From Ancylomarina longa (GTDB lineage: Bacteria; Bacteroidota; Bacteroidia; Bacteroidales; Marinifilaceae): DNA of 64,000 nucleotides. Shown piece by piece: positions 27,988 to 37,393 of the stretch. The notes under the pieces were generated by a model that saw nothing but the letters and a program-made list of their open reading frames with translations, was not told where the DNA came from and searched no databases. Location of the stretch: assembly GCF_003996985.1 (NCBI RefSeq), contig NZ_RJJX01000009.1, positions 1 through 64,000 of the forward strand. The letters are read 5' to 3'. Position 1 is the stretch's first letter. The number at the start of each line of letters is the position of its first letter. Both the position numbers and the translations under genes were made by a program.

Positions 27988-30531
27988 ATGATCTCCTTCA
28001 AAAAAGGCTTGCTGCTTGCTCTACTACTTTTTTTTCTAAGCATTTCGACTGATGCACGAAGAAAAAAAATTTTGGTATTGCATTCCTATCATCAGGGACT
28101 AAACTGGACTGATAATATTACCAAAGGTATCTTGTCAGTACTCCAGCCAGAGGATAACCTGGAAGTGCAGTTTGAATATATGGATACCAAACGGCAATAT
28201 AACAAAGAATATCTGGACGCATTTGTGAAATTATATCGTCTCAAACACAAAAAAATCCCATACAATGTTGTAATTGCTTCCGACAATAATGCCCTATATT
28301 TCACTCGCGACCATCAAGACGAATTCTTTAAAGATATTCCTATTGTATTCTGCTCTATTGACCAATTTCAGGATAGTTTAATTAAAGGAATGACCAATGT
28401 TACCGGTATTACCGAGGATATTGATTTTAAGCAGACCATTGAACAGGCATTGCGCCTTCACCCCAAAGCAAAAAATCTAATCGTAATTAATGATAACGTA
28501 ACCACTTCCGCAATCATTAATCGAAATCATATAAAATCCTTTTGGCCGGAACTTCATACTAATGTCCACCTAAAATTTCTGGAAAATCTAAGTATTGATG
28601 AGTTAGTGGAGAAAGTGAAAAAACTGGATGATTCCAACATTATTCTTCTCATCAATTTTAGTCGGGATAAGGAAGGAAACTATATCTCCTATCAGGAAAA
28701 TATTGAGATTATCCGTAATGCTACAAAATTACCTATCTACAGTGCCTGGGAATTTTATTTTGGAGAAGGTATTGTCGGAGGAATGCTCACTAGTGGTGTT
28801 AAGGAAGGTCAACTTGCTGCTGAATTAGCTGTGAAAATTATTAATGGAACTTCTCCGGATTCTATTCCGATAGTAAATACAGGTTACAATAGTTTCAAGT
28901 TCGATTATAATCAAATGAAACGTTTTGGTATAAAAACGGAAGATTTACCAAAAGGTAGTTTTGTACTCCATCAACCACCTACTTTTTTGTCAAAGCACAA
29001 GCTTAGTCTGATCATCTTTTTCTCTTTTCTAGCCTTATTGCTGATTATTATTGCTTATGCCAGAGTGAAACGTCGCCAGGCAGAGAATCGCCTAATTGCG
29101 AGAAATAATCAATTGAAAACCAGTAGAAACAGATTGTTACGAATGCTGGATGCCAATTCTGATGGAGTTTGGGAACACAACTTCATCGAGAATTCAACTT
29201 ATCTGAGTAAAAGCATATGGGAAAAACTAGGTTATCACGCCGATTTAGTTCAGAACAAACCAGAATTTGTGGAAAGGCATATTCATCCTGATGATTTAAA
29301 AGTCTATCTGGAGGAAAGAATAAAATTGGAAACTCGAAAACTTGACCTCTTAAATGTAGAATTTAGAATTCAAGCAAAAGATAAAACCTGGATGTGGCTA
29401 AAAGCAAGAGCTAAAATACAGGAATTTAATGAGCAAGACAAAGCGGTAAATTTGGTTGGAACCCTCATGAATATTACCAAAAGAAAACTTGCCGAAGCAA
29501 AAATAAAGGAAGATGAAATTGAAATTCGCGCCTCGGAGAAACGCTGGAGATCACTTATTGAGCAAGCCTCCTACGAGATTATTATTCATGATTTAAAAGG
29601 AACAATATTAGATGTGAATCCAGCGGCTTGCAAATGGTTGGGATATAGCAGGAAAGAATTAATTGGTTCAAATTTTTCTCAATTAGACCAAGCTAATGAC
29701 TTGCAGCATTTTTGTAATGTTTGGAATAAATTAAATCAAAAGAACCCTTCCTTAAAGTTGGATTCGATTCAGAAACGCAAAGATAAATCTACTTTTCCTG
29801 TTGAAATTCAGCTTAGCTTGATTGATCTTACAGATAGTAAATTAATTCTGGCAGTAGCTAGTGATATTAGCGTTCGTCAGGAAACAGAAAGAAAGGTTCT
29901 CAATGCAGTAATTGAAGCGGAAGAAAATGAACGTAAAAGATTTGCAACGGATCTTCACGATTCCATTGGTCCTTTGCTTTCCAGTATCAACCTGTATCTT
30001 TCGGCTTTAAGCAAAGCGAATCCAAATGAAAAAAGTGAGAAAATAATACTTGCCTCAAGAGAAATAGTAAATGAATCTTTAATCAATATTAAAGAAATAT
30101 CGAATAATCTGAGTCCCCATATTTTAAACGACTTTGGACTGAAAGATGCCATTCAATCCTTTATTCAAAAATTAAATCTATCGGACGATATTCATATTTC
30201 CTTTGAAACAAAAAACCTGGAAGGTAGATTAAATCAACAAGTTGAAGTGGTTATATATAGAGTGGTGAGTGAATTAATCAATAACACCATTAAACATGCT
30301 GGTGCAAAAAATATTCAAATTACTATCTCCTTAGAAAATCACTCCTTAAATTTGGTTTATATTGACGATGGAATTGGTTTTGATCCGGATCAAATTTCCA
30401 GTAAAAAAGAAAAGGGAATGGGATTGCACAATATCCTAAGTAGAATTAAATCCTTAAATGGAACTCATAAAATTCAGAGTAATCCTGAAGTTGGTGGTAT
30501 GATGACTGTTGTAAATATAAATTTGAAGTAA
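27988..30531 (+). CDS. Sensor histidine kinase 2, paralogue of kinase 1
   Basis: This 847-residue kinase has the same domain order as kinase 1: signal segment, substrate-binding-like sensor (opening KILVLHSYHQGLNWT), membrane helix (about 340-357), two PAS domains, HisKA_3 with His657 (TDLHDSIGP), and ATPase domain (ELINNTIKHA, DDGIGFD). It lacks the coiled coil of about 60 residues found in kinase 1 between membrane and PAS, which accounts for the length difference. Similarity runs throughout, including the sensor. It ends 3 bp before its regulator. Confidence 0.9.
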   Translation: MISFKKGLLLALLLFFLSISTDARRKKILVLHSYHQGLNWTDNITKGILSVLQPEDNLEVQFEYMDTKRQYNKEYLDAFVKLYRLKHKKIPYNVVIASDNNALYFTRDHQDEFFKDIPIVFCSIDQFQDSLIKGMTNVTGITEDIDFKQTIEQALRLHPKAKNLIVINDNVTTSAIINRNHIKSFWPELHTNVHLKFLENLSIDELVEKVKKLDDSNIILLINFSRDKEGNYISYQENIEIIRNATKLPIYSAWEFYFGEGIVGGMLTSGVKEGQLAAELAVKIINGTSPDSIPIVNTGYNSFKFDYNQMKRFGIKTEDLPKGSFVLHQPPTFLSKHKLSLIIFFSFLALLLIIIAYARVKRRQAENRLIARNNQLKTSRNRLLRMLDANSDGVWEHNFIENSTYLSKSIWEKLGYHADLVQNKPEFVERHIHPDDLKVYLEERIKLETRKLDLLNVEFRIQAKDKTWMWLKARAKIQEFNEQDKAVNLVGTLMNITKRKLAEAKIKEDEIEIRASEKRWRSLIEQASYEIIIHDLKGTILDVNPAACKWLGYSRKELIGSNFSQLDQANDLQHFCNVWNKLNQKNPSLKLDSIQKRKDKSTFPVEIQLSLIDLTDSKLILAVASDISVRQETERKVLNAVIEAEENERKRFATDLHDSIGPLLSSINLYLSALSKANPNEKSEKIILASREIVNESLINIKEISNNLSPHILNDFGLKDAIQSFIQKLNLSDDIHISFETKNLEGRLNQQVEVVIYRVVSELINNTIKHAGAKNIQITISLENHSLNLVYIDDGIGFDPDQISSKKEKGMGLHNILSRIKSLNGTHKIQSNPEVGGMMTVVNINLK

Positions 30532-30534
30532 AAA

Positions 30535-31176
30535 ATGGAAGATTATAAGATAATAATAGTTGATGATCATAGAATATTCCGAAAAGGACTTCGCTTTCTT
30601 CTAGACGATATGGAGGGAATTAATGTAGTGGGCGAAGCCGAAAATGGCAAAGAATTTCTCACACTGCTCAAGATTACTTCAGCTGATATTATTTTAATGG
30701 ATATCAATATGCCGGAAATGGATGGTATAGAAGCGACTATTAAAGCTCTGGATCGTTTTCCTGAATTAAAAATAATTGTGCTATCCATGCATGGGGAAGA
30801 ACAATATTACGACAAGATGGTAGAAGCAGGTGCAAAAGGATTTTTGTTGAAAAATTCCGACGTTGATGAGCTATCGAAAGCCCTGCACACCATCGGAGCA
30901 GGAGGAACTTATTTCTCGCAGGAACTTTTAGTAGGAATCCTTAATAAACGAAAACAACAAAAACACCCTTCGGAAGTTATTCAGTTCACCGATCGGGAAT
31001 TAGAAGTGTTGCAATTAATTTGCAAAGGGCATAATAATAATAAAATAGCCGAAGAACTCTTTATTAGTATCCGAACCGTGGAGCGGCATCGTGCGAATTT
31101 ACTTAGCAAAACCAACTGTTCCAACTCCATCGCTATGGTGATGTATGCCGTAAAAAATAATATTATCGAAATATGA
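30535..31176 (+). CDS. NarL/LuxR-family response regulator 2
   Basis: This 213-residue paralogue of regulator 1 has Asp10/Asp11, phospho-acceptor Asp56 (ILMDINMP) and the same LuxR-type C-terminal domain (FTDRELEVLQLICKGHNNNKI). It begins 3 bp after kinase 2. The two regulators differ in the recognition helix region (SQRTVDRHRSN in the first, SIRTVERHRAN in the second), so their target sites could be similar but not identical. Confidence 0.93.
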   Translation: MEDYKIIIVDDHRIFRKGLRFLLDDMEGINVVGEAENGKEFLTLLKITSADIILMDINMPEMDGIEATIKALDRFPELKIIVLSMHGEEQYYDKMVEAGAKGFLLKNSDVDELSKALHTIGAGGTYFSQELLVGILNKRKQQKHPSEVIQFTDRELEVLQLICKGHNNNKIAEELFISIRTVERHRANLLSKTNCSNSIAMVMYAVKNNIIEI

Positions 31177-31408
31177 TCCCAACTTTTTAAGTCCCCTCTT
31201 AATTGTAAACATTCCAAATAAAGTGTAACTGTCTACATTTCCATTAGTTACGCCCATAATCTACGTAAAAATACTCATTTGTATGTGAGCGTATTGTGAG
31301 TGAAATTGTGCAAAATTACCCTTTTCATCCGCAAACGATTCCAGTTGTTTTGTATCGATATAAATTATCTGATAGATAAATTTTTACTCAAAACAAAACA
31401 ACTAAATT

Positions 31409-32866
31409 ATGGTAACTTTTTTCTTAAGTATTGCGGCTCTTATTATCGGATACATAGTGTATGGTAAATTTGTAGAACGCAAATTTGGAGTAGATCCCGA
31501 AAGAACAACCCCAGCTATTGAACTAGAAGATGGAGTTGATTTTGTACCTATGAATTGGAGGAAAATCTTCCTCATTCAATTTTTAAATATTGCCGGATTA
31601 GGTCCTATTTTTGGAGCCATTGCCGGAGCTTTATGGGGACCAGTAGCATTCCTTTGGATTGTTTTTGGTTGTATTTTTGCCGGAGGTGTTCACGATTATT
31701 TTTCCGGTATGCTTTCTGTTCGTCACGATGGTGCAAGTATTCCTGAAGTTGTTGGTAAGTATCTTGGACCTGCCTTTAAAAATTTCATGAGAGTATTCTC
31801 AGTAGTGCTTTTAGTTTTGGTTGGTGTGGTTTTTATCAAAGGCCCTGCAGCCATTCTTAACGGATTAACAGGATTTAATGTAACCATCCTAATCGGTGCT
31901 ATTTTCCTTTACTATATTCTGGCAACCTTAATTCCTATCGACAAACTTATTGGTAAAGTCTATCCATTCTTTGGACTTTGTTTATTGATCATGGCAGTTG
32001 GTATTGCAGGTGCGTTAGTATTTGGAGGATACAGTATTCCTGAACTAATTCCAGCAAACATTGCTAATATGCATGCTGCTCCAGGAAAATACCCTGTATA
32101 TCCATTATTATTTATCACTATTGCCTGTGGAGCAATTTCCGGATTCCACTCTACTCAATCTCCTTTGATGGCACGTTGTATGACCAATGAAAATCAAGGA
32201 AGAAAGATATTCTACGGCACAATGATCGCTGAAGGAGTTGTAGCACTTATTTGGGCTGCAGCAGCAATGACATTTTTTGGTGGTGTTCACGAATTAGGAG
32301 ATACCATGGCTGTTACAGGACACAATGCAGCTTATGTGGTGAATATAATTTGTAATAGTTTACTAGGTAAAATTGGAGGTTTACTTGCAATCTTTGGAGT
32401 AGTAGCTGCACCAATTACCTCTGGTGATACTGCCTTTAGAAGTGCGCGTTTAACTATTGCCGATTCTCTTAATTTTTCTCAAAAATCTTTGACTAAACGT
32501 CTAATTATCACCCTTCCTCTTTTCTTAGTTGGATTCCTTTTAACACAAGTGAATTTTGCAATTATCTGGAGGTATTTTGGATGGGCAAATCAAACTCTTG
32601 CAACCGTTGTGCTTTGGACTGCAGCAATGTATATGGTTACTAAAGCCAGAAGCCATTGGTTTATTTCCATTCCTGCTACATTCATGACAGCAGTAGTTGT
32701 TACTTATATTCTTATTGCACCTGAAGGATTTAGTATCTCTCAACAGATTGCTTATCCTCTTGGAATTATTGCAGCAGTTTCCAGTCTTGGAGCCTTCCTT
32801 TTTGTAGCAAGTAAAAAGCATGCAAAACAAGTGAAGTTAGAATACAACATCAATAATCAAAACTAA
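31409..32866 (+). CDS. cstA: CstA family peptide/pyruvate transporter
   Basis: This 485-residue inner-membrane protein has many hydrophobic segments and the CstA signatures: GLGPIFGAIAGALWGP near the start, FAGGVHDYFSGM, and GFHSTQSP. It is the short version usual in Bacteroidota, compared with about 700 residues in E. coli. CstA-family carriers take up pyruvate or peptides. The porin gene follows 10 bp downstream and the duplicated two-component genes precede it, an arrangement recalling the BtsSR-BtsT and YpdAB pyruvate systems of E. coli (analogy only). Confidence 0.92.
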   Translation: MVTFFLSIAALIIGYIVYGKFVERKFGVDPERTTPAIELEDGVDFVPMNWRKIFLIQFLNIAGLGPIFGAIAGALWGPVAFLWIVFGCIFAGGVHDYFSGMLSVRHDGASIPEVVGKYLGPAFKNFMRVFSVVLLVLVGVVFIKGPAAILNGLTGFNVTILIGAIFLYYILATLIPIDKLIGKVYPFFGLCLLIMAVGIAGALVFGGYSIPELIPANIANMHAAPGKYPVYPLLFITIACGAISGFHSTQSPLMARCMTNENQGRKIFYGTMIAEGVVALIWAAAAMTFFGGVHELGDTMAVTGHNAAYVVNIICNSLLGKIGGLLAIFGVVAAPITSGDTAFRSARLTIADSLNFSQKSLTKRLIITLPLFLVGFLLTQVNFAIIWRYFGWANQTLATVVLWTAAMYMVTKARSHWFISIPATFMTAVVVTYILIAPEGFSISQQIAYPLGIIAAVSSLGAFLFVASKKHAKQVKLEYNINNQN

Positions 32867-32876
32867 ATCTATAAAA

Positions 32877-34112
32877 ATGAAAACTTTTAAACTTTTACTA
32901 ATTGGAGTATTGATCGGTTCGGGTTTACTTGCAAAAGCACAAGAAAAACCAAAAGTAACGCTTCATGGATTTGTTGTTGCTGAATCGTATTTTGATACCA
33001 GAAAAACAGTTTCAGCAAGAGACGAAGCTATCCTTTTATTTCCTGCCGCCAAATCATTAGATGCTCAAGGAAATGATTTAAATGATCGTTCTGAATTCAT
33101 GATGACTGGTATTCAGTCCAGACTTCAAGCTAAAATGACAGGATTTGAAGCATTTGGAGCAAAGGGTACTGCTGTTATCGAAGGTGACTTTGTGGGTACC
33201 ACTAATGATCAAACAGGTTTATTTCGCCTGCGTCATGCCTTTATCAAATTAGATTGGGAAAAAGATCAATTGTTAGCTGGTAAATATTGGCATCCACTAT
33301 TTATAGAATCTGCTTTTCCACGTGTATTGCACTGGGGTGCAGCAATTCCTTTCGGAGTGCTAAATCGCGCACCACAATTGAGATATACCCGCAAATTCAA
33401 AAACAGTAAGTTGAGCTTTTCTTTGCTTTCTCAAATGGATTTTAAGAGTAAAGGACCTGATGGCAATAGTGTAAAATACGCACAGCAATCCAGCATACCG
33501 GAATTCAATGCCAGATTCGATACCAAACTTTCGAATGTTATTTCAACCGGTTTTACTGTTGGCTACAAAACATTAATGCCATTAACAGTAAATTCTCTTG
33601 GAGTTAAAACAGATGAGAAAATCGGTAGCTACTATACCAATTTATGGTTGGGTATTACTGGTAAAAAATTCAAATGGAATCTTCAAAATATCTATGGCCA
33701 AAATATGTGCGATTTCTATATGATTGGCGGATATGGTGTGAAGAATGTAAAAGCTAATGGCGATTATGAATATACCAATATCAAAACCTGGAATTTAGTT
33801 TCTGATATCTTCACTACTACTGGAAATGTTAGATATGGTTTGAATGCTGGTTATAGCAAAAACCTGGGAGCTGATGATGATTTGGCTTCTAACAATGGTA
33901 GTTTCGTTGGTCTGTATAGCCTTGGATCCAATATCGATTACCTTTATCAGGTGGCTCCCAGAGTTGAATTTTTAGCAGGTAAGATGAAAATCGGAGGAGA
34001 AATTATTTACACCGCTGCTGCTTATGGAACAACTCAAACAGATGGTACCGTAGCTAATACCGATTTGGTAAACAGCACTCGATTCCTATTACATTTTAAA
34101 TATGCTTTTTAG
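32877..34112 (+). CDS. DcaP-like outer-membrane porin
   Basis: This 411-residue exported protein has a signal peptide (cleavage near LAKAQ), alternating beta-strand patterns throughout, and a terminal aromatic residue (LHFKYAF), all typical of an outer-membrane barrel. The opening VTLHGFVVAESYFDTR and the lack of a plug domain fit a DcaP-like or general porin. It is in an operon with cstA (10-bp gap), so it probably admits the same substrate across the outer membrane. A terminator follows. Confidence 0.75.
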   Translation: MKTFKLLLIGVLIGSGLLAKAQEKPKVTLHGFVVAESYFDTRKTVSARDEAILLFPAAKSLDAQGNDLNDRSEFMMTGIQSRLQAKMTGFEAFGAKGTAVIEGDFVGTTNDQTGLFRLRHAFIKLDWEKDQLLAGKYWHPLFIESAFPRVLHWGAAIPFGVLNRAPQLRYTRKFKNSKLSFSLLSQMDFKSKGPDGNSVKYAQQSSIPEFNARFDTKLSNVISTGFTVGYKTLMPLTVNSLGVKTDEKIGSYYTNLWLGITGKKFKWNLQNIYGQNMCDFYMIGGYGVKNVKANGDYEYTNIKTWNLVSDIFTTTGNVRYGLNAGYSKNLGADDDLASNNGSFVGLYSLGSNIDYLYQVAPRVEFLAGKMKIGGEIIYTAAAYGTTQTDGTVANTDLVNSTRFLLHFKYAF

Positions 34113-34145
34113 TAAAAAATATAATTAGTGGTTCTATTTAAAATC

Positions 34146-34178
34146 AGATCCGGGTTAAAAGGAGCCCGGATCTATTTT
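34146..34178 (+). terminator. Terminator of the cstA-porin operon
   Basis: AGATCCGGG and CCCGGATCT pair perfectly over 9 bp (34146-34173) around a 10-nt loop, followed by ATTTTT. Confidence 0.85.
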
Positions 34179-34283
34179 TAAAATTTGATATATCACGAAA
34201 CAAGCCGTTAGTAAAGCTTTCAATCCCAAGTATAGGTTTATTCAGGCGGCTACCATGTGGCCTTAACACGAAAATTATAACAC

Positions 34284-34595
34284 ATGAAACAGGCAGAAAT
34301 CTTTTCTCAGGCGTTGAATTTACCGAAATCATGGCTTATTGACACAATTGAATTTCAGGATGTAAATCAAGCTCAAAAGGCACTTCATATTCAAATTAAA
34401 TATCAAACCAGTCATTATTTTCGCTCTTTAGATGGGGAGAAATATCCGATCTACGATTGTATCGAGATGATACAAAGACATTTCAGTTTTTTAAACTATA
34501 CTTGCTATCTGCATTGGTCTTTGCCAAGATATGTAGATGCTTCGGAACATTTGATTCAAGCAAATCCTCCATTCGAAAAAAATCATCTTACATAA
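34284..34595 (+). pseudogene. ISL3-type transposase N-terminal fragment
   Basis: This 103-residue frame resembles only the N-terminal part of ISL3 transposases. The segment LPKSWLIDTIEF, the YPIYDCIE region and HFSFLNYTCYLHWSLPR match the zinc-binding leader domain in order. The catalytic DDE domain is absent, because the next gene begins 57 bp after the stop. Most of the zinc-ligand cysteines of the family are also missing. It is either a decayed insertion-sequence remnant or a domesticated DNA-binding domain. The intact frame slightly favours the latter. Confidence 0.55.
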
Positions 34596-34600
34596 ATTTG
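34593..34600 (+). promoter_or_regulatory. Possible promoter (-7 element) of the PIF1-like gene
   Basis: TAAATTTG matches TAnnTTTG about 52 bp before the ATG at 34652. No TTG with suitable spacing is seen upstream. Confidence 0.4.
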
Positions 34601-34651
34601 TAAGAAAATAATATTTTGTATTTTTAACATTAAAATTATTGAAAATACAAG

Positions 34652-37126
34652 ATGAAACAGAACTCCGAACTCCACTTAGCAAACCAATATATTCGATACA
34701 CCAATACCAACCTGTTTTTAACAGGAAAAGCAGGAACAGGAAAAACGACTTTCCTGCGAAAACTAAAAACAGACTTACCCAAACGTATGGTTGTGGTAGC
34801 TCCCACCGGAGTTGCAGCAATTAATGCAGGAGGAGTAACCATTCATTCCTTTTTTCAATTGCCTTTTGGTCCGATTCTACCAGGACAGATCTTAAATGAC
34901 AGCAGAAATGATGCTAAGGCATCCGGGAAAGCTTCCTTTCGGAAATTCCGTCGCGAGAAAATCAATATTATTAAATCGCTCGATCTGCTTATTATAGATG
35001 AGATTAGTATGGTTCGGGCTGATTTATTGGATGGAATTGATGAGGTGCTTCGAAAATACAGATATTCCAACCAACCCTTTGGTGGTGTTCAGGTGCTCAT
35101 GATTGGCGACTTGCAACAATTACCTCCTGTGGTGAAAAATGAGGAGTGGTCCTTACTTAAACAACATTATAACTCGCCCTTCTTTTTTAGTAGTCTTGCC
35201 TTTCAAAAATCACAGCATGTTAGTATCGAACTCAAACATGTTTACCGCCAGAAAGATGATGATTTTATCCATATTTTAAACGAAGTACGAAACAACCAGC
35301 TTTCCGAAGCTTCCTACAAAAAGTTGGAGGAAAGATATCTCCCCGATTTTAATCCCGGCGATAAGGAAGGATATATAACCCTCAGCACCCACAATGCTCG
35401 TGCAGAAAAAATAAACGAGGATAAAATAGCTCAGCTTAAAGAGAAAAAACAAAGCTTTAAGGCGACAATACAAGGGCAATTTCCCGAATATTCCTATCCA
35501 ACAGCTGAAAATCTTATCCTGAAAAAGGGTGCACAAGTGATGTTTGTAAAGAACGACAGCTCGCAGGAGAAACGCTATTTTAATGGAAAAATAGGAAACG
35601 TAATCGATTTTGAGGATGATTTGATACGGGTACAATGCGATGGGGATGAAACGGAGATTGAAGTATATACCGAAGAATGGCAAAATATCAAATACACGAT
35701 TAACGCAACAACAAAAGCGATTGAAGAGGAAGAGGTTGGCTCTTTCATTCAATTTCCTCTAAAGCTTGCCTGGGCAATTACCATTCACAAAAGCCAGGGA
35801 CTTACCTTCGAGCGGGCGATTATCGATGCCAATGCAGCCTTTGCCCACGGTCAGGTTTACGTTGCATTAAGCCGGTGTAAATCACTGGAAGGAATGGTTT
35901 TAAAATCGCGCCTAAGTAAAACGGGAATCATCTGCGAATCGTCGGTTTCTGAATTTACCAGGGAGGTAGAACAAAATCCGCCAAACGAAAAGAATTTTGA
36001 AACAGCAAAACAAAATTATCAATTTCAACTGCTGCAAGAGTTATTTTCCTTTCACGAAATTTTCCGATTCTTTCGCTCTTGCGACAAACATCTGCAAGAA
36101 AATGCAGCCAGCGTATTAGGCAACTTGAAAGACAAGATAAAAGATTGTTTTCCTTCGGTACGAACCGAGATATTGGAAGTAGGAGAAAAATTTATTCCAC
36201 AAATAAGACAATATTGTTTTTTGGAGGAGGAATTGGCACAAAATAAAACTGCTCAGGATAGAATTCAAAAGGCAGTCAGTTATTTTATCAGCAAATTGGA
36301 AGAAAATGTTTTATCGATTCTGCAGGATTACACCTTCGATACCGACAATCAGGCGATAGAGAAAACAATCAATGGCTATCTGGAACAATTAAATGAGAAA
36401 ACAATTATCAAATTAAATTGTTTAAAAGCCTGTTCCAAGGGTTTTGTTATTGGAGAATATCTGGATAGCAGGGCACAGGCAATTCTACAAAAAGCTACGG
36501 CTCGTAAAAAGAAAGCAAAAGAGATTTCGGAGGAAAATATCGAACATCCGGAACTGTTTAATTTATTGCGGAAATGGCGAAAAGAAATATCAGAAAAAAA
36601 TGATGTTCCTGCTTTTTATATTGCTTCGCAAAAAAGCATGGTTGAACTGGCCAATAAGTTACCCTATACCTCAGATCAATTAAAAAACATACATGGTATG
36701 GGTAAGAAAAAAATAGAGCGATACGGCAAGGATATTATGGCTATTGTACTGGAATATCGACAAAAAAATAAACTCGGACTCCTAAACTTCACCCTTGATG
36801 AGAAATCGGAACCAAAGAAACCCAAAATCCCAACCAGAGAAATTAGTTTCGATCTTTTTAAAAAAGGAAAATCTATTGCTGAAATTGCAACAATTCGCGA
36901 TCTGAAGGACACTACAATTGCCAGTCACCTGTCCCATTATGTAGGTCTGGGCATTTTGCCGCTGGAGGATTTTGTGGACAAGAAAAAAATTGAGAAAATA
37001 AAGGCACAATTTAAATTAAGTGGCATGGAAGCTTTACGCGATGTGAAAAATACTATGGACGATTCGATTAGTTTTTCCGATTTAAGATTTGTACAGGCTT
37101 TTCTGAAAAATGCAAATACAAAATAA
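34652..37126 (+). CDS. PIF1-like helicase with HRDC and C-terminal helix-turn-helix
   Basis: This 824-residue cytoplasmic helicase has Walker A GKAGTGKT (25-32), followed by a PIF1-style APTGVAAINAGG motif, Walker B IIDEIS (about 112-117), and the distal motif HKSQGLTFERAI with VALSRC. From about 630 to 706 there is an HRDC-like domain (LPYTSDQLKNIHGMGKKKIE). At about 730-780 sits a helix-turn-helix segment (LFKKGKSIAEIATIRDLKDTTI). This architecture is common in Bacteroidota. It probably acts in replication or repair on structured DNA. It ends at a strong terminator. Confidence 0.9.
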   Translation: MKQNSELHLANQYIRYTNTNLFLTGKAGTGKTTFLRKLKTDLPKRMVVVAPTGVAAINAGGVTIHSFFQLPFGPILPGQILNDSRNDAKASGKASFRKFRREKINIIKSLDLLIIDEISMVRADLLDGIDEVLRKYRYSNQPFGGVQVLMIGDLQQLPPVVKNEEWSLLKQHYNSPFFFSSLAFQKSQHVSIELKHVYRQKDDDFIHILNEVRNNQLSEASYKKLEERYLPDFNPGDKEGYITLSTHNARAEKINEDKIAQLKEKKQSFKATIQGQFPEYSYPTAENLILKKGAQVMFVKNDSSQEKRYFNGKIGNVIDFEDDLIRVQCDGDETEIEVYTEEWQNIKYTINATTKAIEEEEVGSFIQFPLKLAWAITIHKSQGLTFERAIIDANAAFAHGQVYVALSRCKSLEGMVLKSRLSKTGIICESSVSEFTREVEQNPPNEKNFETAKQNYQFQLLQELFSFHEIFRFFRSCDKHLQENAASVLGNLKDKIKDCFPSVRTEILEVGEKFIPQIRQYCFLEEELAQNKTAQDRIQKAVSYFISKLEENVLSILQDYTFDTDNQAIEKTINGYLEQLNEKTIIKLNCLKACSKGFVIGEYLDSRAQAILQKATARKKKAKEISEENIEHPELFNLLRKWRKEISEKNDVPAFYIASQKSMVELANKLPYTSDQLKNIHGMGKKKIERYGKDIMAIVLEYRQKNKLGLLNFTLDEKSEPKKPKIPTREISFDLFKKGKSIAEIATIRDLKDTTIASHLSHYVGLGILPLEDFVDKKKIEKIKAQFKLSGMEALRDVKNTMDDSISFSDLRFVQAFLKNANTK

Positions 37127-37256
37127 GCTGATGAACTTTTAAGTTTCATTAACTTTAATTCTATCCTTTTAGCACTCCTATGCACTACATTTGTAATGTA
37201 AAAAACAGAGAAAGTTTTTTCATGGGTTAGATTTAGGTTAGTAATTAGGGTTAGAG

Positions 37257-37291
37257 AAAATCCCAGGCTGTAAAGTCTGGGATTTTTCTAT
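37257..37291 (+). terminator. Terminator after the PIF1-like gene
   Basis: AAAATCCCAG and CTGGGATTTT pair over 10 bp around a 10-nt loop, followed by more T residues. It is 130 bp beyond the stop codon, so the transcript has a long tail. Confidence 0.85.
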
Positions 37292-37344
37292 TTAATAAAA
37301 TCTGATACGAATTTTAATCACTCCTAATTTTTCCTGCAAAGTAC

Positions 37345-37356
37345 TTGTCGTGACAA
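37345..37356. promoter_or_regulatory. MarR operator site 1
   Basis: TTGTCGTGACAA is a near-perfect 12-bp palindrome (TTGTC/GACAA arms) and covers the TTG of the -33 element. It shares the consensus TTGYCRTGACAA with site 2, 26 bp downstream. Confidence 0.7.
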
Positions 37357-37373
37357 TTTAATATTTATATTTG
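37345..37373 (+). promoter_or_regulatory. Predicted promoter of the MarR operon
   Basis: TTG at 37345-37347, 18 bp, then TATATTTG at 37366-37373. The leader to the ATG at 37394 is short. Both core elements overlap predicted operator palindromes. Confidence 0.7.
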
Positions 37374-37382
37374 CCATGACAA
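37371..37382. promoter_or_regulatory. MarR operator site 2
   Basis: TTGCCATGACAA overlaps the last bases of the -7 element. It differs from site 1 at two positions. A bound repressor would block RNA polymerase. Confidence 0.7.
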
Positions 37383-37393
37383 ATATATAAACA

